64,000 nucleotides of DNA from Flaccisagitta enflata (lineage: Eukaryota > Chaetognatha > Sagittoidea > Aphragmophora). The notes beneath the pieces are model-generated. The model made no database searches. It saw nothing but the letters and a program-made list of their open reading frames with translations, and was not told the origin of the DNA. This document shows positions 49,075 to 57,253 of this stretch, in pieces; the stretch's first letter is position 1, and each line of letters begins with the position of its first letter. The stretch is taken from the NCBI GenBank assembly GCA_965153355.1, contig OZ231127.1, positions 67,952,001 through 68,016,000 on the forward strand, written 5' to 3'. A program made the translations under genes and the position numbers.

Positions 49075-49497
49075 GTCATCCAAGGATCGCACATGGTCAG
49101 CATTACCCAATGCCCTGCTTGGAGTGATGGCTGAAGAAGTGGAATGAGAGCAGGGCAGCAGCCCCAAAAGGCAGATGTCCTGTAGGACACAGGTGAATTC
49201 CATATGTTCTGAGGGGGCATAATTGAGGCCTTTGGAGCAATTTTTCATGATTTTCAATGGGAGTTTTGCATTTCTTCAATTTCTTGTCAATTTGCCATGT
49301 TATTCAATGGGAATTACACATTTTTTTTTATCAATTTTCCATGTTATTTTATGGGAAGTTTGCATATTATCAATTTCCCACGTTATTCAATGGGAATTTG
49401 AGGATTGAGAAGCTTTGGAGGAGGGGATGGACAGACGTACACAATTAATGGTTCACCCCTGTGTCCTACAGGACATTGATCCTTTGGGGCCGCTGCC
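49075..49497 (-). mobile_element. Family B element, copy 6 (shortened array)
   Basis: Preceded by AAGAAGAAGAAGATCAAG (the TTC tail on the other strand). CATCCAAGGATCGCACATGG, GCCCTGCT...AGCAGGGC, TIR GGGCAGCAGCCCC with CCTGTAGGACACAGG, an internal TTATTCAATGGGAATT-type repeat in place of the usual units, and inverse TIR ending GGGGCCGCTGCC. Confidence 0.75.
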
Positions 49498-49666
49498 AAA
49501 AAAGGGGACCAACTGACCAACCAACCAACCGCCCAACCAACCGACGGACTGACAGAGCGGGGTGTAGAGTCGCATAGCATGCAACTAAAAATCGGCGTGC
49601 TTCCTTTGGACAACTTGTTCTAGGCAATCCCCATAAAAGTCAGTACCATTGATTTTGTACTGAGCC

Positions 49667-50221
49667 TGTGGAATATCGTTGATATTTTGGCATTTGGCGC
49701 CTTTGTACTGCGATTTATTTCATTGTCCTTTCGTTGGCATTGCTATTCATTTGCTTGTGATGATATATTTGATTATCTGGATGCATTCTTTCTTTCAGTT
49801 AATCAGTGTATTTTAACAAGCAATTCAACCTGGAAGCACTTTGGGGATTACAGTGGAACCTGTGGTGAGTGTACTTGGCTACGTTTGTTGACAATTGATT
49901 GAATTGATTGAGGTAGTTATTGATGATACACACTAGCTAGTTAGTTGGTAGACATTAACCAATCCTTCCCCCCCCCCTTCTCTTCTGTTTCTCCTTCTTT
50001 CTCTTTCTGTACATAATAGTTTAAATACACTTTCTTACCTAGTGATTAGAGATAGCATCCACAGACTGACGATGGGATCAGCGCCACCGGAAGTGACGTT
50101 ATCGGCATGATTGGCGTAGCGATGGCGTATTCAGACTGGAAGTGGCGTCTTCAATCGGAAGTTGCGTGGACGGCAAGATCCTAATGACGGTACGAGACAG
50201 TATTTTCTACGGTTCTTTACA
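49667..50221 (+). repeat. 5' LTR of the BEL element
   Basis: 555 bp, TGTGGAATATCG...TTCTTTACA. TTTAAATA at about 50021 is a possible TATA-like box; I see no AATAAA. Starting 21 bp after the LTR, TGGTGAAAATTGC (50243) could be a tRNA primer-binding site, but I could not match it to a tRNA. Confidence 0.93.
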
Positions 50222-50316
50222 GTATTTAAACACCAAAGCCGCTGGTGAAAATTGCTAACCCTATATTATATCCCCCTACTATACACGAGCACAACACGTA
50301 GGTAACACCAGATACT

Positions 50317-51357
50317 ATGGCGAACATCAGACCGATCGAAGCCACGGTATGGGACCTGCGCATCGTTGCACACGTGAGGCGAGAATTGGAGAAAAGCTTT
50401 AATTCAATGACGGTTGCCCTCGACCACGCGACAAAAACACCGTCGGAGGAGGCGCAAACCGAATTGAACTCAAAAAGCAACGCATTCTGCGACCTCTACG
50501 AGAAGCGTTTAGACGAATACAATGCTTGCAAAATTGAGGACGAGCCTAACGCCAAGGAAATGGCCGGACAATTGATGCAAGACATGGTTCGGTATAAAAT
50601 AACGCTCGAATCCCACTTCAAGACGCAATCGGCAGAGGACGTCGACGAGACAGCCGACGACCCGGCGGAGGACGTCGGGGCGTTAGGGGGATTGCCGCTG
50701 CTGCACGAGAGCAGGACGAGCGGAAAGGGTGAAGGCGAAGAGGAAAGAAGGAGGAGACCGGAAGTGACGAAAGAGACGGCGCCCCCGGCGTCAATGCTGA
50801 ACTCACTAAAGAAGAAAGTATCATTGACTGTGACTGCCGGAAGGAAGGCGCTCGAAAACGTAGTCGGCAGTCAGACGCCGGAAAGACGCCAAACCCGGCC
50901 ATCACCTCCTCCTCCTCCAGCGACACCCTCCGCGGCGGCGGCAGCACTCACCACAGATGACTCCACTCGGCCAAAAACTCGGCCACTTCCATCCGGTTTC
51001 CAATTGGCCGAAAATGAACTGCGGAAGGCGGCAGAGGCCAACAAAAAAGACAAAGAGGTCGAAAGACCTCAAAGCGTGACCACCTCTGTTACTCCACGTG
51101 CTGATCCCGAACGCGAAGACGACGCAGAAAATGCCAGGTCGACGACACTCGACGAGGTCGTCAAAAAAGGGATCCCAGAGGAGCAAAACGTCGACGGTGA
51201 TGTCACAGCAGGTGGAGAAAGACAGACAGAGAAAAAGGGAAGCCGAGAAGGAACGGATAAAATCCAACGACGCGCAAGCGTTCGCGGATATTGCGTATCA
51301 TCAAAGCATTATCCAAGACATACAAAAGCAAAAGGACCTCGACAAAACCCTCCATGA
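50317..51357 (+). CDS. BEL Gag, N-terminal part (frame 1)
   Basis: Starts at ATG 95 bp after the 5' LTR. The first ~100 residues look alpha-helical (AHVRRELEKSFNSM, EEAQTELNSKSNAFCDLYEK), typical of the matrix-like start of BEL Gag. A Pro/Ser/Arg-rich linker follows (around 190-220). From about 51200 the likely coding frame moves to frame 2, so the last ~50 residues here are probably a wrong-frame tail. Role: structural protein of the intracellular particle. A frameshift or sequencing indel near 51100-51200 is inferred. Confidence 0.7.
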   Translation: MANIRPIEATVWDLRIVAHVRRELEKSFNSMTVALDHATKTPSEEAQTELNSKSNAFCDLYEKRLDEYNACKIEDEPNAKEMAGQLMQDMVRYKITLESHFKTQSAEDVDETADDPAEDVGALGGLPLLHESRTSGKGEGEEERRRRPEVTKETAPPASMLNSLKKKVSLTVTAGRKALENVVGSQTPERRQTRPSPPPPPATPSAAAAALTTDDSTRPKTRPLPSGFQLAENELRKAAEANKKDKEVERPQSVTTSVTPRADPEREDDAENARSTTLDEVVKKGIPEEQNVDGDVTAGGERQTEKKGSREGTDKIQRRASVRGYCVSSKHYPRHTKAKGPRQNPP

Positions 51358-51739
51358 AAAAGAATTAGACAACATTGACAAAAACGCGGCGGAGCTGCAG
51401 GACTTGATAGCGGCGAACGAAGACAACAGTCAACGGCAAGCGGCGCCGTCGAGGAGAAAAAGTCGAGGGACGCTGGCGCCGATTGAAATGACCGCCGCAG
51501 GTGCAGCATTCGGTGGCGAAACTCCGGATGCATTGACGAGCGCGGGTGAACGGAGTACGCCGAGACCGACGTCGACGGCCAAGAAGGAGGTGAAGACGCT
51601 CACAATCCCAGAGATCGCCACCGGATCCACTGCGAAAGCGAAAAGAAGCTTTACGCCGAAGACCCAAAAAAGGAAAAAGAGGCAAAGAAGGAGGTCAAAA
51701 AACCACCGACAATGCCTTTCCGTAAATTGGGTGATGTGA
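51098..51739 (+). CDS. BEL Gag, coiled-coil part (frame 2, then back to frame 1)
   Basis: From about 51200, frame 2 reads as a charged coiled coil (VEKDRQRKREAEKERIKS, IIQDIQKQKDLDKTLHEKEL) then a Thr/Ala/Pro-rich linker. After about 51650, next to an A-rich stretch, frame 1 looks better (51655-51939: KKEVKKPPTMPFRKLGDVKP). The frame 2 stop at 51737 is thus bypassed. The short frame-1 piece then overlaps the next frame-2 block. This is a structural Gag segment, not a separate gene. Confidence 0.6.
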   Translation: MLIPNAKTTQKMPGRRHSTRSSKKGSQRSKTSTVMSQQVEKDRQRKREAEKERIKSNDAQAFADIAYHQSIIQDIQKQKDLDKTLHEKELDNIDKNAAELQDLIAANEDNSQRQAAPSRRKSRGTLAPIEMTAAGAAFGGETPDALTSAGERSTPRPTSTAKKEVKTLTIPEIATGSTAKAKRSFTPKTQKRKKRQRRRSKNHRQCLSVNWVM

Positions 51740-51850
51740 AGCCAAAGAAAATGGAACCAGGAGAACAAGAAAAAACGAAGAGAGAGATCAGGACGAAAGA
51801 CGAAAAGCCAGGGGTAAAACAGATGCGTCTGTGGCAGCACATCCGCAAGA

Positions 51851-52753
51851 ATGAAAAGCCCCAGCCGCCGTCAAATCGTGTCAAGATCATCATCAACACG
51901 TTCGAAGGCGCCGTCAATAGCTTCCAGCAACGCGAGTAGCCATGCTTCAAATGTTTCAGACACATTAATGACGAGCATTTTGCGACTGCAACGCCAACAA
52001 TTAGAGGCAGCGCTGAAGCAAACGGCTATCCACCAGCTGAAGGAAGCAAGACCCGCCAAAAAGTTCTCCGGAAGCACGACCAAAAGAATGGACTTCGAAA
52101 AGCATATGAAAATCTTCAACGAGGCGATGGAGATCCCGGGCGTGTCCAAGAGACAGATGTTGAATGAGATGCAACATTGGTTTGAAGGATCGGCCTTCAA
52201 ATTAATCGAGGCGGAGACGCTGAAGAAGTCGGAGTCGGCCGTCGACGAAGCAGTGGAGAAGTTGACGAAGAAGTTCGGGATGCGCCAAGAGACCGCGTTG
52301 GAGATGCTTGACGAGGTATTGCAGGGCAAAGCAATCGACGAAAAGGATCACAACGGGATGCTCGATTTCTACGCGCGGTTGGTGAGCGTCCATTCGTTCG
52401 CAACCGAGACAAAAAAGGCGGATGATTTCGAGAACAAGCTGGTGATCAAGACGATCGTCGAGAAGAAGCTTCCCTTCTTAAAAGATAAGTGGGCAAAGAA
52501 AGTTGTGAGGTATAGAAAGAAAAACGGTTCAGATTTGAAATTTGCTGATTTTCTTGATTTCATTGATGAAGAGCAAACCATTTCTGAAATGTTGTCAGGA
52601 TACCATCGCAACAACAATCAAAACAAACCCGCTGCATCGGCCAAAATTTCCGCGACGACCGCTTACGCGCCGCAAAGAAGGACGCGATGCCGACGCCGGT
52701 TTCAAAAACGACGCCGGGCCTCTGTCCTCGTTGCGACGGAAAACATGGTCTAG
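51851..52753 (+). CDS. BEL Gag, capsid-like domain (frame 2)
   Basis: Contains the BEL/Pao-type capsid region (DUF1759-like): MDFEKHMKIFNEAMEIPG, then QMLNEMQHWFEGSAFKLIEA, a helical VDEAVEKLTKKFGM block and NKLVIKTIVEKKLPFLKDKW. In this family it forms the particle shell. The last ~30 residues (Arg-rich) are probably out of frame, as the zinc-binding segment resumes in frame 1 at about 52660. There is no credible independent start; it continues the upstream Gag reading. Confidence 0.75.
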   Translation: MKSPSRRQIVSRSSSTRSKAPSIASSNASSHASNVSDTLMTSILRLQRQQLEAALKQTAIHQLKEARPAKKFSGSTTKRMDFEKHMKIFNEAMEIPGVSKRQMLNEMQHWFEGSAFKLIEAETLKKSESAVDEAVEKLTKKFGMRQETALEMLDEVLQGKAIDEKDHNGMLDFYARLVSVHSFATETKKADDFENKLVIKTIVEKKLPFLKDKWAKKVVRYRKKNGSDLKFADFLDFIDEEQTISEMLSGYHRNNNQNKPAASAKISATTAYAPQRRTRCRRRFQKRRRASVLVATENMV

Positions 52754-52992
52754 CGAGCTGCCCCACTTACGGCGAGATGAACGCGTCGGACCGCCGGAAA
52801 TTCAACAAAAACTTGGGCATCTGCTTCAGATGCCTCGAAGGAGGCCATCTTGCCAAGGCGTGTCCGTCGACGATCACTTGCGACAAGTGCAACGGCTTCC
52901 ATCACCCTCTAGCGCATCCGGAACCTAACCCGGCGGGAAAACAAACTGATGAAAACAAAAACGCCGGCGAAAAAGGATCCGAATCTGCGTGA
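52687..52992 (+). CDS. BEL Gag, nucleocapsid zinc motifs, ending in TGA
   Basis: Three zinc-binding motifs: C13-x2-C16-x3-H20-x4-C25, a classic CCHC knuckle C46-x2-C49-x4-H54-x4-C59, and C65-x2-C68 with H72/H73 and H77, the third form being usual in BEL Gag. These bind the element's RNA. The frame stops at TGA (52990-52992). The same frame is open again immediately after it and runs straight into the protease with no ATG, so gag and pol are separated by one stop codon. Confidence 0.82.
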   Translation: MPTPVSKTTPGLCPRCDGKHGLASCPTYGEMNASDRRKFNKNLGICFRCLEGGHLAKACPSTITCDKCNGFHHPLAHPEPNPAGKQTDENKNAGEKGSESA

Positions 52993-54567
52993 CATGAGGC
53001 GCCTTCGACCAACTCCGTCTTCAAAGTTGGCGGCGACGACGGAGCGTGGAGGTTGATCTTGCCGCTATACATAACGAACGGTGAAAGAAAAATTAAGACT
53101 TTTGCGTTAATGGATGGCGGCGCCAACCGACACGTCGTGTCGAAGGACTTGTGTAAGAGGTTAAAACTGAGTGGGAGGAAAACGACGATGACGATAACCA
53201 CCCTCGAGAAGATGGTAGAAGGAGAGAGGGAAGTGGCAGATGTGGTAGTTGAAGGTACCAACGGCTACAGTATCACTCTCAACAACGCCATCTTTGGGGA
53301 GATAATCGCATCGAAGGACGACAGACCACCACGCGGGGTGGAGCATCTCGTCAACCTGGAATTTCCTGCGTTTCCGGATGGCGACGACGGATGCTCTATC
53401 GGCGTAATAATCGGCGCGGAGCACGCCCGAATCTGGATCGGCGGAGAGACATACAAAGGCGCCGAGGGATTGCCCATGGGAATTTCCACGCCGCTCGGCG
53501 CCGGTCTGATCGGCCCTAGAAACAATACTGACTCGCGATATTTTGTTTGCAATTTTGCTTCCTTTCACAGCATTGATTCAGATTTGGCGAAAACCATAAA
53601 AAGAATAAATGCCGGTGAATTTGAAAAAGTGGACGAAAATAAGCGAGAAATGTCTCTAAGTGATAAGTTTGCTATCCGCCAAATGAAGGAAGGCATCAGG
53701 TGGGATCCGAAAACGGAACACTACCGAACTCCAGTCCTTCATAAAGGTGGAAGGCAAGCAACTGCCGATGCACTAAACAATTTGGATTCCCCAACGATGG
53801 CCCTGGACCGCTTATTTCGTCTGAAAAAACAATTAATGCGGGACCCAGAGAGGCGCCGAATAACATTCGAAACTATGGCCAAATTCTGGGAAAAAGGGCG
53901 CGTGAGGAGAATAGATCCAAATGTGCACGCCAACATGCCACCAGATCGACCTAGATGGACAATTCCAATCCATGTGGCGGACAAGCCCGGCAAGCCCGGG
54001 CAAGTCCGCATCTGCCACGATTGTAAAGCAGCAGTGGGTGGATCAAGCCTTAACGACCAGCTCTTGGACGGACCACAGCTTGCCAACGACATCAGAGGCG
54101 TGTTGATGCGCTTCCGGTGTGAAGGCCCCGTCGCAGTGGGCGCGGACATTAAGGACTACTTCCACGAAATCTATGTCACCGAAGAGGACGCAGGTCTTTT
54201 CCGTTACTACTGGTTTCGCGATGAAAAGATGGAGGAAATTGACCTGAACGAGTTTCTCGGTCACGTCTTCGGGGCAAAATCATCAAATTGTGTAGCGATC
54301 TTCACTCTGCAACACCACGTGGAACAGCATTCGACTGAGTATGGCCCCCTCGTGGTTCAAGCAGTGATGAGGAACATGTACATTGATGATTTGATAAAAT
54401 CACTGCGCAATACCAAAGTGGCGAAAGACTTTCGCGTGGGCATCACGGCCGCCCTCGAGGACGCCGGCATGAACCTATGCAAATGGAGATCAAGCCATCC
54501 GGAAGTCCTTGAAGGCGACACGACGGATCCGGCCGGCGGCGCCTATGGATGTATCCGGCGCCGCTGA
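52993..54567 (+). CDS. BEL Pol: aspartic protease and reverse transcriptase (frame 1)
   Basis: Opens without a start codon after the gag TGA. Protease: FALMDGGANRHVVSKDL near 53101-53150, where the usual DTG/DSG reads DGG. RT: VGADIKDYFHEIYV (first catalytic Asp, codon at 54145) and MYIDDLIKS (YIDD at 54379-54390). The chain reads well to WRSSHPEVLEG, then the frame is lost near 54540 and continues in frame 2 with APMDVSGAADDTTKLLGLRY. It would be made as a Gag-Pol polyprotein and acts in cytoplasmic particles. The break inside RT makes this copy defective as read. Confidence 0.85.
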   Translation, partial: HEAPSTNSVFKVGGDDGAWRLILPLYITNGERKIKTFALMDGGANRHVVSKDLCKRLKLSGRKTTMTITTLEKMVEGEREVADVVVEGTNGYSITLNNAIFGEIIASKDDRPPRGVEHLVNLEFPAFPDGDDGCSIGVIIGAEHARIWIGGETYKGAEGLPMGISTPLGAGLIGPRNNTDSRYFVCNFASFHSIDSDLAKTIKRINAGEFEKVDENKREMSLSDKFAIRQMKEGIRWDPKTEHYRTPVLHKGGRQATADALNNLDSPTMALDRLFRLKKQLMRDPERRRITFETMAKFWEKGRVRRIDPNVHANMPPDRPRWTIPIHVADKPGKPGQVRICHDCKAAVGGSSLNDQLLDGPQLANDIRGVLMRFRCEGPVAVGADIKDYFHEIYVTEEDAGLFRYYWFRDEKMEEIDLNEFLGHVFGAKSSNCVAIFTLQHHVEQHSTEYGPLVVQAVMRNMYIDDLIKSLRNTKVAKDFRVGITAALEDAGMNLCKWRSSHPEVLEGDTTDPAGGAYGCIRRR

Positions 54568-56998
54568 TGACACGACGAAATTGTTAGGCCTTAGATACTC
54601 TTTTTCTGCCGATGCCTTTTCCTTTTTGCCAGATAAGTCAAAAGCCGAATTGAATGTGCAGACCAAAAGACAAATGCTCAAATTAATAGCGTCCATATTT
54701 GACCCGCTGGGTTTTTTGGAGCCATTCGTGATTTGGGCAAGGCTAATTCTGCAAAAAGTGTTGCGCGTCGTCGAAAGTTGGGACAGCAAAGACATTCCAA
54801 CTGTGTCCCTCAACGAGTTTGTGGAATGGCAGGCGAGCTTCAAATTCTTGGAGTCATTCCGCATCACGAGATGGACGGCGACGCCGGAAACGCAGGACGG
54901 CAGGAAGATCCTCCACGGGTATTCGGATGCGAGTGGACGGGCGTATGGAGCCGTGTACTACGTCCGCTACGAGGGTCCAAATGGCGAAATCCACGTGTCC
55001 ATCATATGCTCCAAATCGCACGTCGTCCCTCTGAAGGATGTGGAAGCGGGTCACATGGAGTCGACGCCACGCTTGGAGCTTCAAGCAGCACGCCTCGCGG
55101 CCAGAATGCGCGCCACCATTATTGAAGAAACAGGGAGTTATGATGGTTATGTAAATTGGACCGATTCAGAATGTGTAATTAAGCAATTAAATGACACTGA
55201 AACAAGGTTCAAGGTTTACTTTGCAAATCGTCTCTCTGAAATTCAGGCGCTTACGAAGGTCGAGGAGTGGAGGTGGGTACCAACCCACCTCAACCCAGCC
55301 GACTACTCGTCCAAAGGGATGCTCGCACAAGATCCAAATTGGGGCAAGTTCCACAACGGCCCGGATTATCTTTGGCGAGGTGAAAACGAATGGCCGGAAA
55401 AGCAGATCGTGACACGCCCATTCCCCGCTCACATCCTCGCGACAACGGCGACGCCGAAAAGAACGCCACCTCAATCGTGGGTGATTCGCGTCAGCGAGAA
55501 GGTGGCGACGTGGACGGGAAAACTGAGGCGCATCGCACTGCTGAAACGCACGGTCATGATGTGCATCGTCCGACGCGCCGGGCGTTATACAACGACGCCG
55601 ACAAAGTTGGGGCGCCCAGCGCGAATTGGCCGACGCCAAAAATTGATCGTCAGCGCTATTCAATCCCTAGCCTTCCACGCGGAAATTAAATCCCTGCAAC
55701 AATGTGATCCGGTTGGAGCTAAAAAAGTCGCCGCAAAATCGCCTCTGGCGGCGTTATGCCCCTTCGTTGACGACGCCGGCTTGCTACGATGCAGAGGACG
55801 ACTCCAGCGTGACGAGGAATTGGACTTTGACGCTAAAAATCCAATGATACTCCCACACGATGGCGAGGCCGTCGCATGCTTGATCCGGTCAATCCACTTC
55901 CGTCAGCTGCACGCCGGCGTGGAACAAGTACTGGGTGAATCGCGACGCCGCTTTTGGATCACGAAAGGACGCCGGTCTGTGACGCGCGTCGTGCGCGCGT
56001 GTGTGGAGTGTCAAAAACAATTTAAACGCCCAGAAAGTCAGCTGATGGCACCACTACCGGAAGTGAGGACTAAAAAGTGTTTGCCCTTCGAGAATGCGGG
56101 GGTGGATATTTTTGGACCTGCTTCTTGCAAAATCGCCGGGAGAGCATCTCACAAAGTGTACGTCGCGCTTTTTACCTGCCTTGCGTGCCGCGCGGTGCAT
56201 TTCGAGATATTGAGATCCATGAGCGCCTCTTGCTTCATCGACGCCCTCTTGCGGTTTCAAGCTCGCCGCCCTGCGATTCGCCATTTGTATTCGGACAATG
56301 GCACCAACTTCACCGCGTCCGACAAAGAACTGCGCGCGGAAATGGAGGCATGGAATTTGTCCGCGAAACCCGAATTGAGGCTGACGGGCATACAATGGAC
56401 ATTTAACCCACCTGTTGCACCACATCGAGGTGGAGTATGGGAGCGCTTGGTTCAATCTGCAAAAAGACATTTGGCGTTCGTACTGAACCAAGACAATCTC
56501 CACATCGAAACCTTCGCAACAGTATTGGCCCAGGCAGAGCTGGCCATGAATTCGCGGCCGATTACCTATGTAGGTGATGAGCCGGGGATCCAGGCTTTGC
56601 GGCCAATAGACTTTCTTTGCCCTGGAGTATACGCGTCTTCCGGTTGCGACCTTGTGCCCCCCTCGCCTCCAGATGCAGAAGCGCTTCGATATACTTGGCG
56701 CCAATCACGCGCAATTGCTGATGCGTTTTGGAGAAGGTGGAAAAGAGACTATGTCTCGGCCTTGCAGGCGCGACCAAAATGGCGCCGGGTGGAGAAAGAT
56801 TTGGAAATTGACGACGTCGTTCTCATGGTGGATGATCAGTGTCGACGGGGAGATTGGCGCACCGGCGTCATCATGGAAGTCGATGGAGGCGACGTCGTAC
56901 GGACTGTAGTGGTGAGGACGGCGAATGGGAAGAAATTCACACGTGATAGGAGTAAAGTGGTCCGATTGGAACTTGACCCGGCGCGTTTGTCGGCGTGA
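54509..56998 (+). CDS. BEL Pol: RT end, RNase H and integrase (frame 2)
   Basis: Positions count from 54509, which is not a real start (no ATG). The RT thumb/connection begins with TKLLGLRYSF. RNase H has GYSDASGRAYG (Asp140), RLELQAARLA (Glu190) and WTDSECVIKQL (Asp219). Integrase has an HHCC zinc site (His463, His467, Cys498, Cys501), a DDE triad Asp533 (GVDIFGP), Asp596 (YSDNGTNF) and Glu645 (GGVWERL), and a BEL-type C-terminal domain (DDVVLMVDDQCRRGDWRTG). All catalytic residues are present. It ends at TGA 56996-56998, 30 bp before the next open frame. Confidence 0.88.
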   Translation: MKATRRIRPAAPMDVSGAADDTTKLLGLRYSFSADAFSFLPDKSKAELNVQTKRQMLKLIASIFDPLGFLEPFVIWARLILQKVLRVVESWDSKDIPTVSLNEFVEWQASFKFLESFRITRWTATPETQDGRKILHGYSDASGRAYGAVYYVRYEGPNGEIHVSIICSKSHVVPLKDVEAGHMESTPRLELQAARLAARMRATIIEETGSYDGYVNWTDSECVIKQLNDTETRFKVYFANRLSEIQALTKVEEWRWVPTHLNPADYSSKGMLAQDPNWGKFHNGPDYLWRGENEWPEKQIVTRPFPAHILATTATPKRTPPQSWVIRVSEKVATWTGKLRRIALLKRTVMMCIVRRAGRYTTTPTKLGRPARIGRRQKLIVSAIQSLAFHAEIKSLQQCDPVGAKKVAAKSPLAALCPFVDDAGLLRCRGRLQRDEELDFDAKNPMILPHDGEAVACLIRSIHFRQLHAGVEQVLGESRRRFWITKGRRSVTRVVRACVECQKQFKRPESQLMAPLPEVRTKKCLPFENAGVDIFGPASCKIAGRASHKVYVALFTCLACRAVHFEILRSMSASCFIDALLRFQARRPAIRHLYSDNGTNFTASDKELRAEMEAWNLSAKPELRLTGIQWTFNPPVAPHRGGVWERLVQSAKRHLAFVLNQDNLHIETFATVLAQAELAMNSRPITYVGDEPGIQALRPIDFLCPGVYASSGCDLVPPSPPDAEALRYTWRQSRAIADAFWRRWKRDYVSALQARPKWRRVEKDLEIDDVVLMVDDQCRRGDWRTGVIMEVDGGDVVRTVVVRTANGKKFTRDRSKVVRLELDPARLSA

Positions 56999-57253
56999 CT
57001 ATGCCGAGTATATTGCTTCAATCGGTCTTTGATATTTTGTTATCTTTGCCCTTTTTTCCTTAGGTGTGTTTCCCTCGTGCCCCCCCAACCCGCCCCAGTC
57101 CCCATGTTTTTGCCTTGTTACATTGATTTTGCATTTGTGTTTTTGCCCCTTTGCTTGAAGGATTTTAAGAAAAATTCTCAAAAAATTGTCGACACGCATA
57201 AAAACAATCACTTTCGTAATTGTCAATCGTTGTGGACGCCGCATCCGGAGAGA

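Larger units (their letters stand above)
48359..49591 (-). mobile_element. Family A element split by two family B elements
   Basis: The right half 48359-48471 (AACAAGGCCGGATACACGG to GCCAAAAAAGTA) and the left half 49498-49591 (AAAAAAGGGGACCAACTG to the hairpin at 49568-49586) join in the order seen at 31438-31566. The stem reads AGTTGCATGCTATGCGACT and the distal motif ACGCAACT. The nested DNA between is family B. Confidence 0.8.

Noticed and set aside
49687-49902. 71-codon frame in the LTR
   Set aside because: It is present in both LTRs, but it is short, with no motif, and within a non-coding promoter region.
57029-57253. Earlier start for the third BEL ORF
   Set aside because: The upstream residues are hydrophobic, unlike the rest, and lie just after the pol stop. 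It could be a signal-like leader, but nothing else in the protein suggests secretion.
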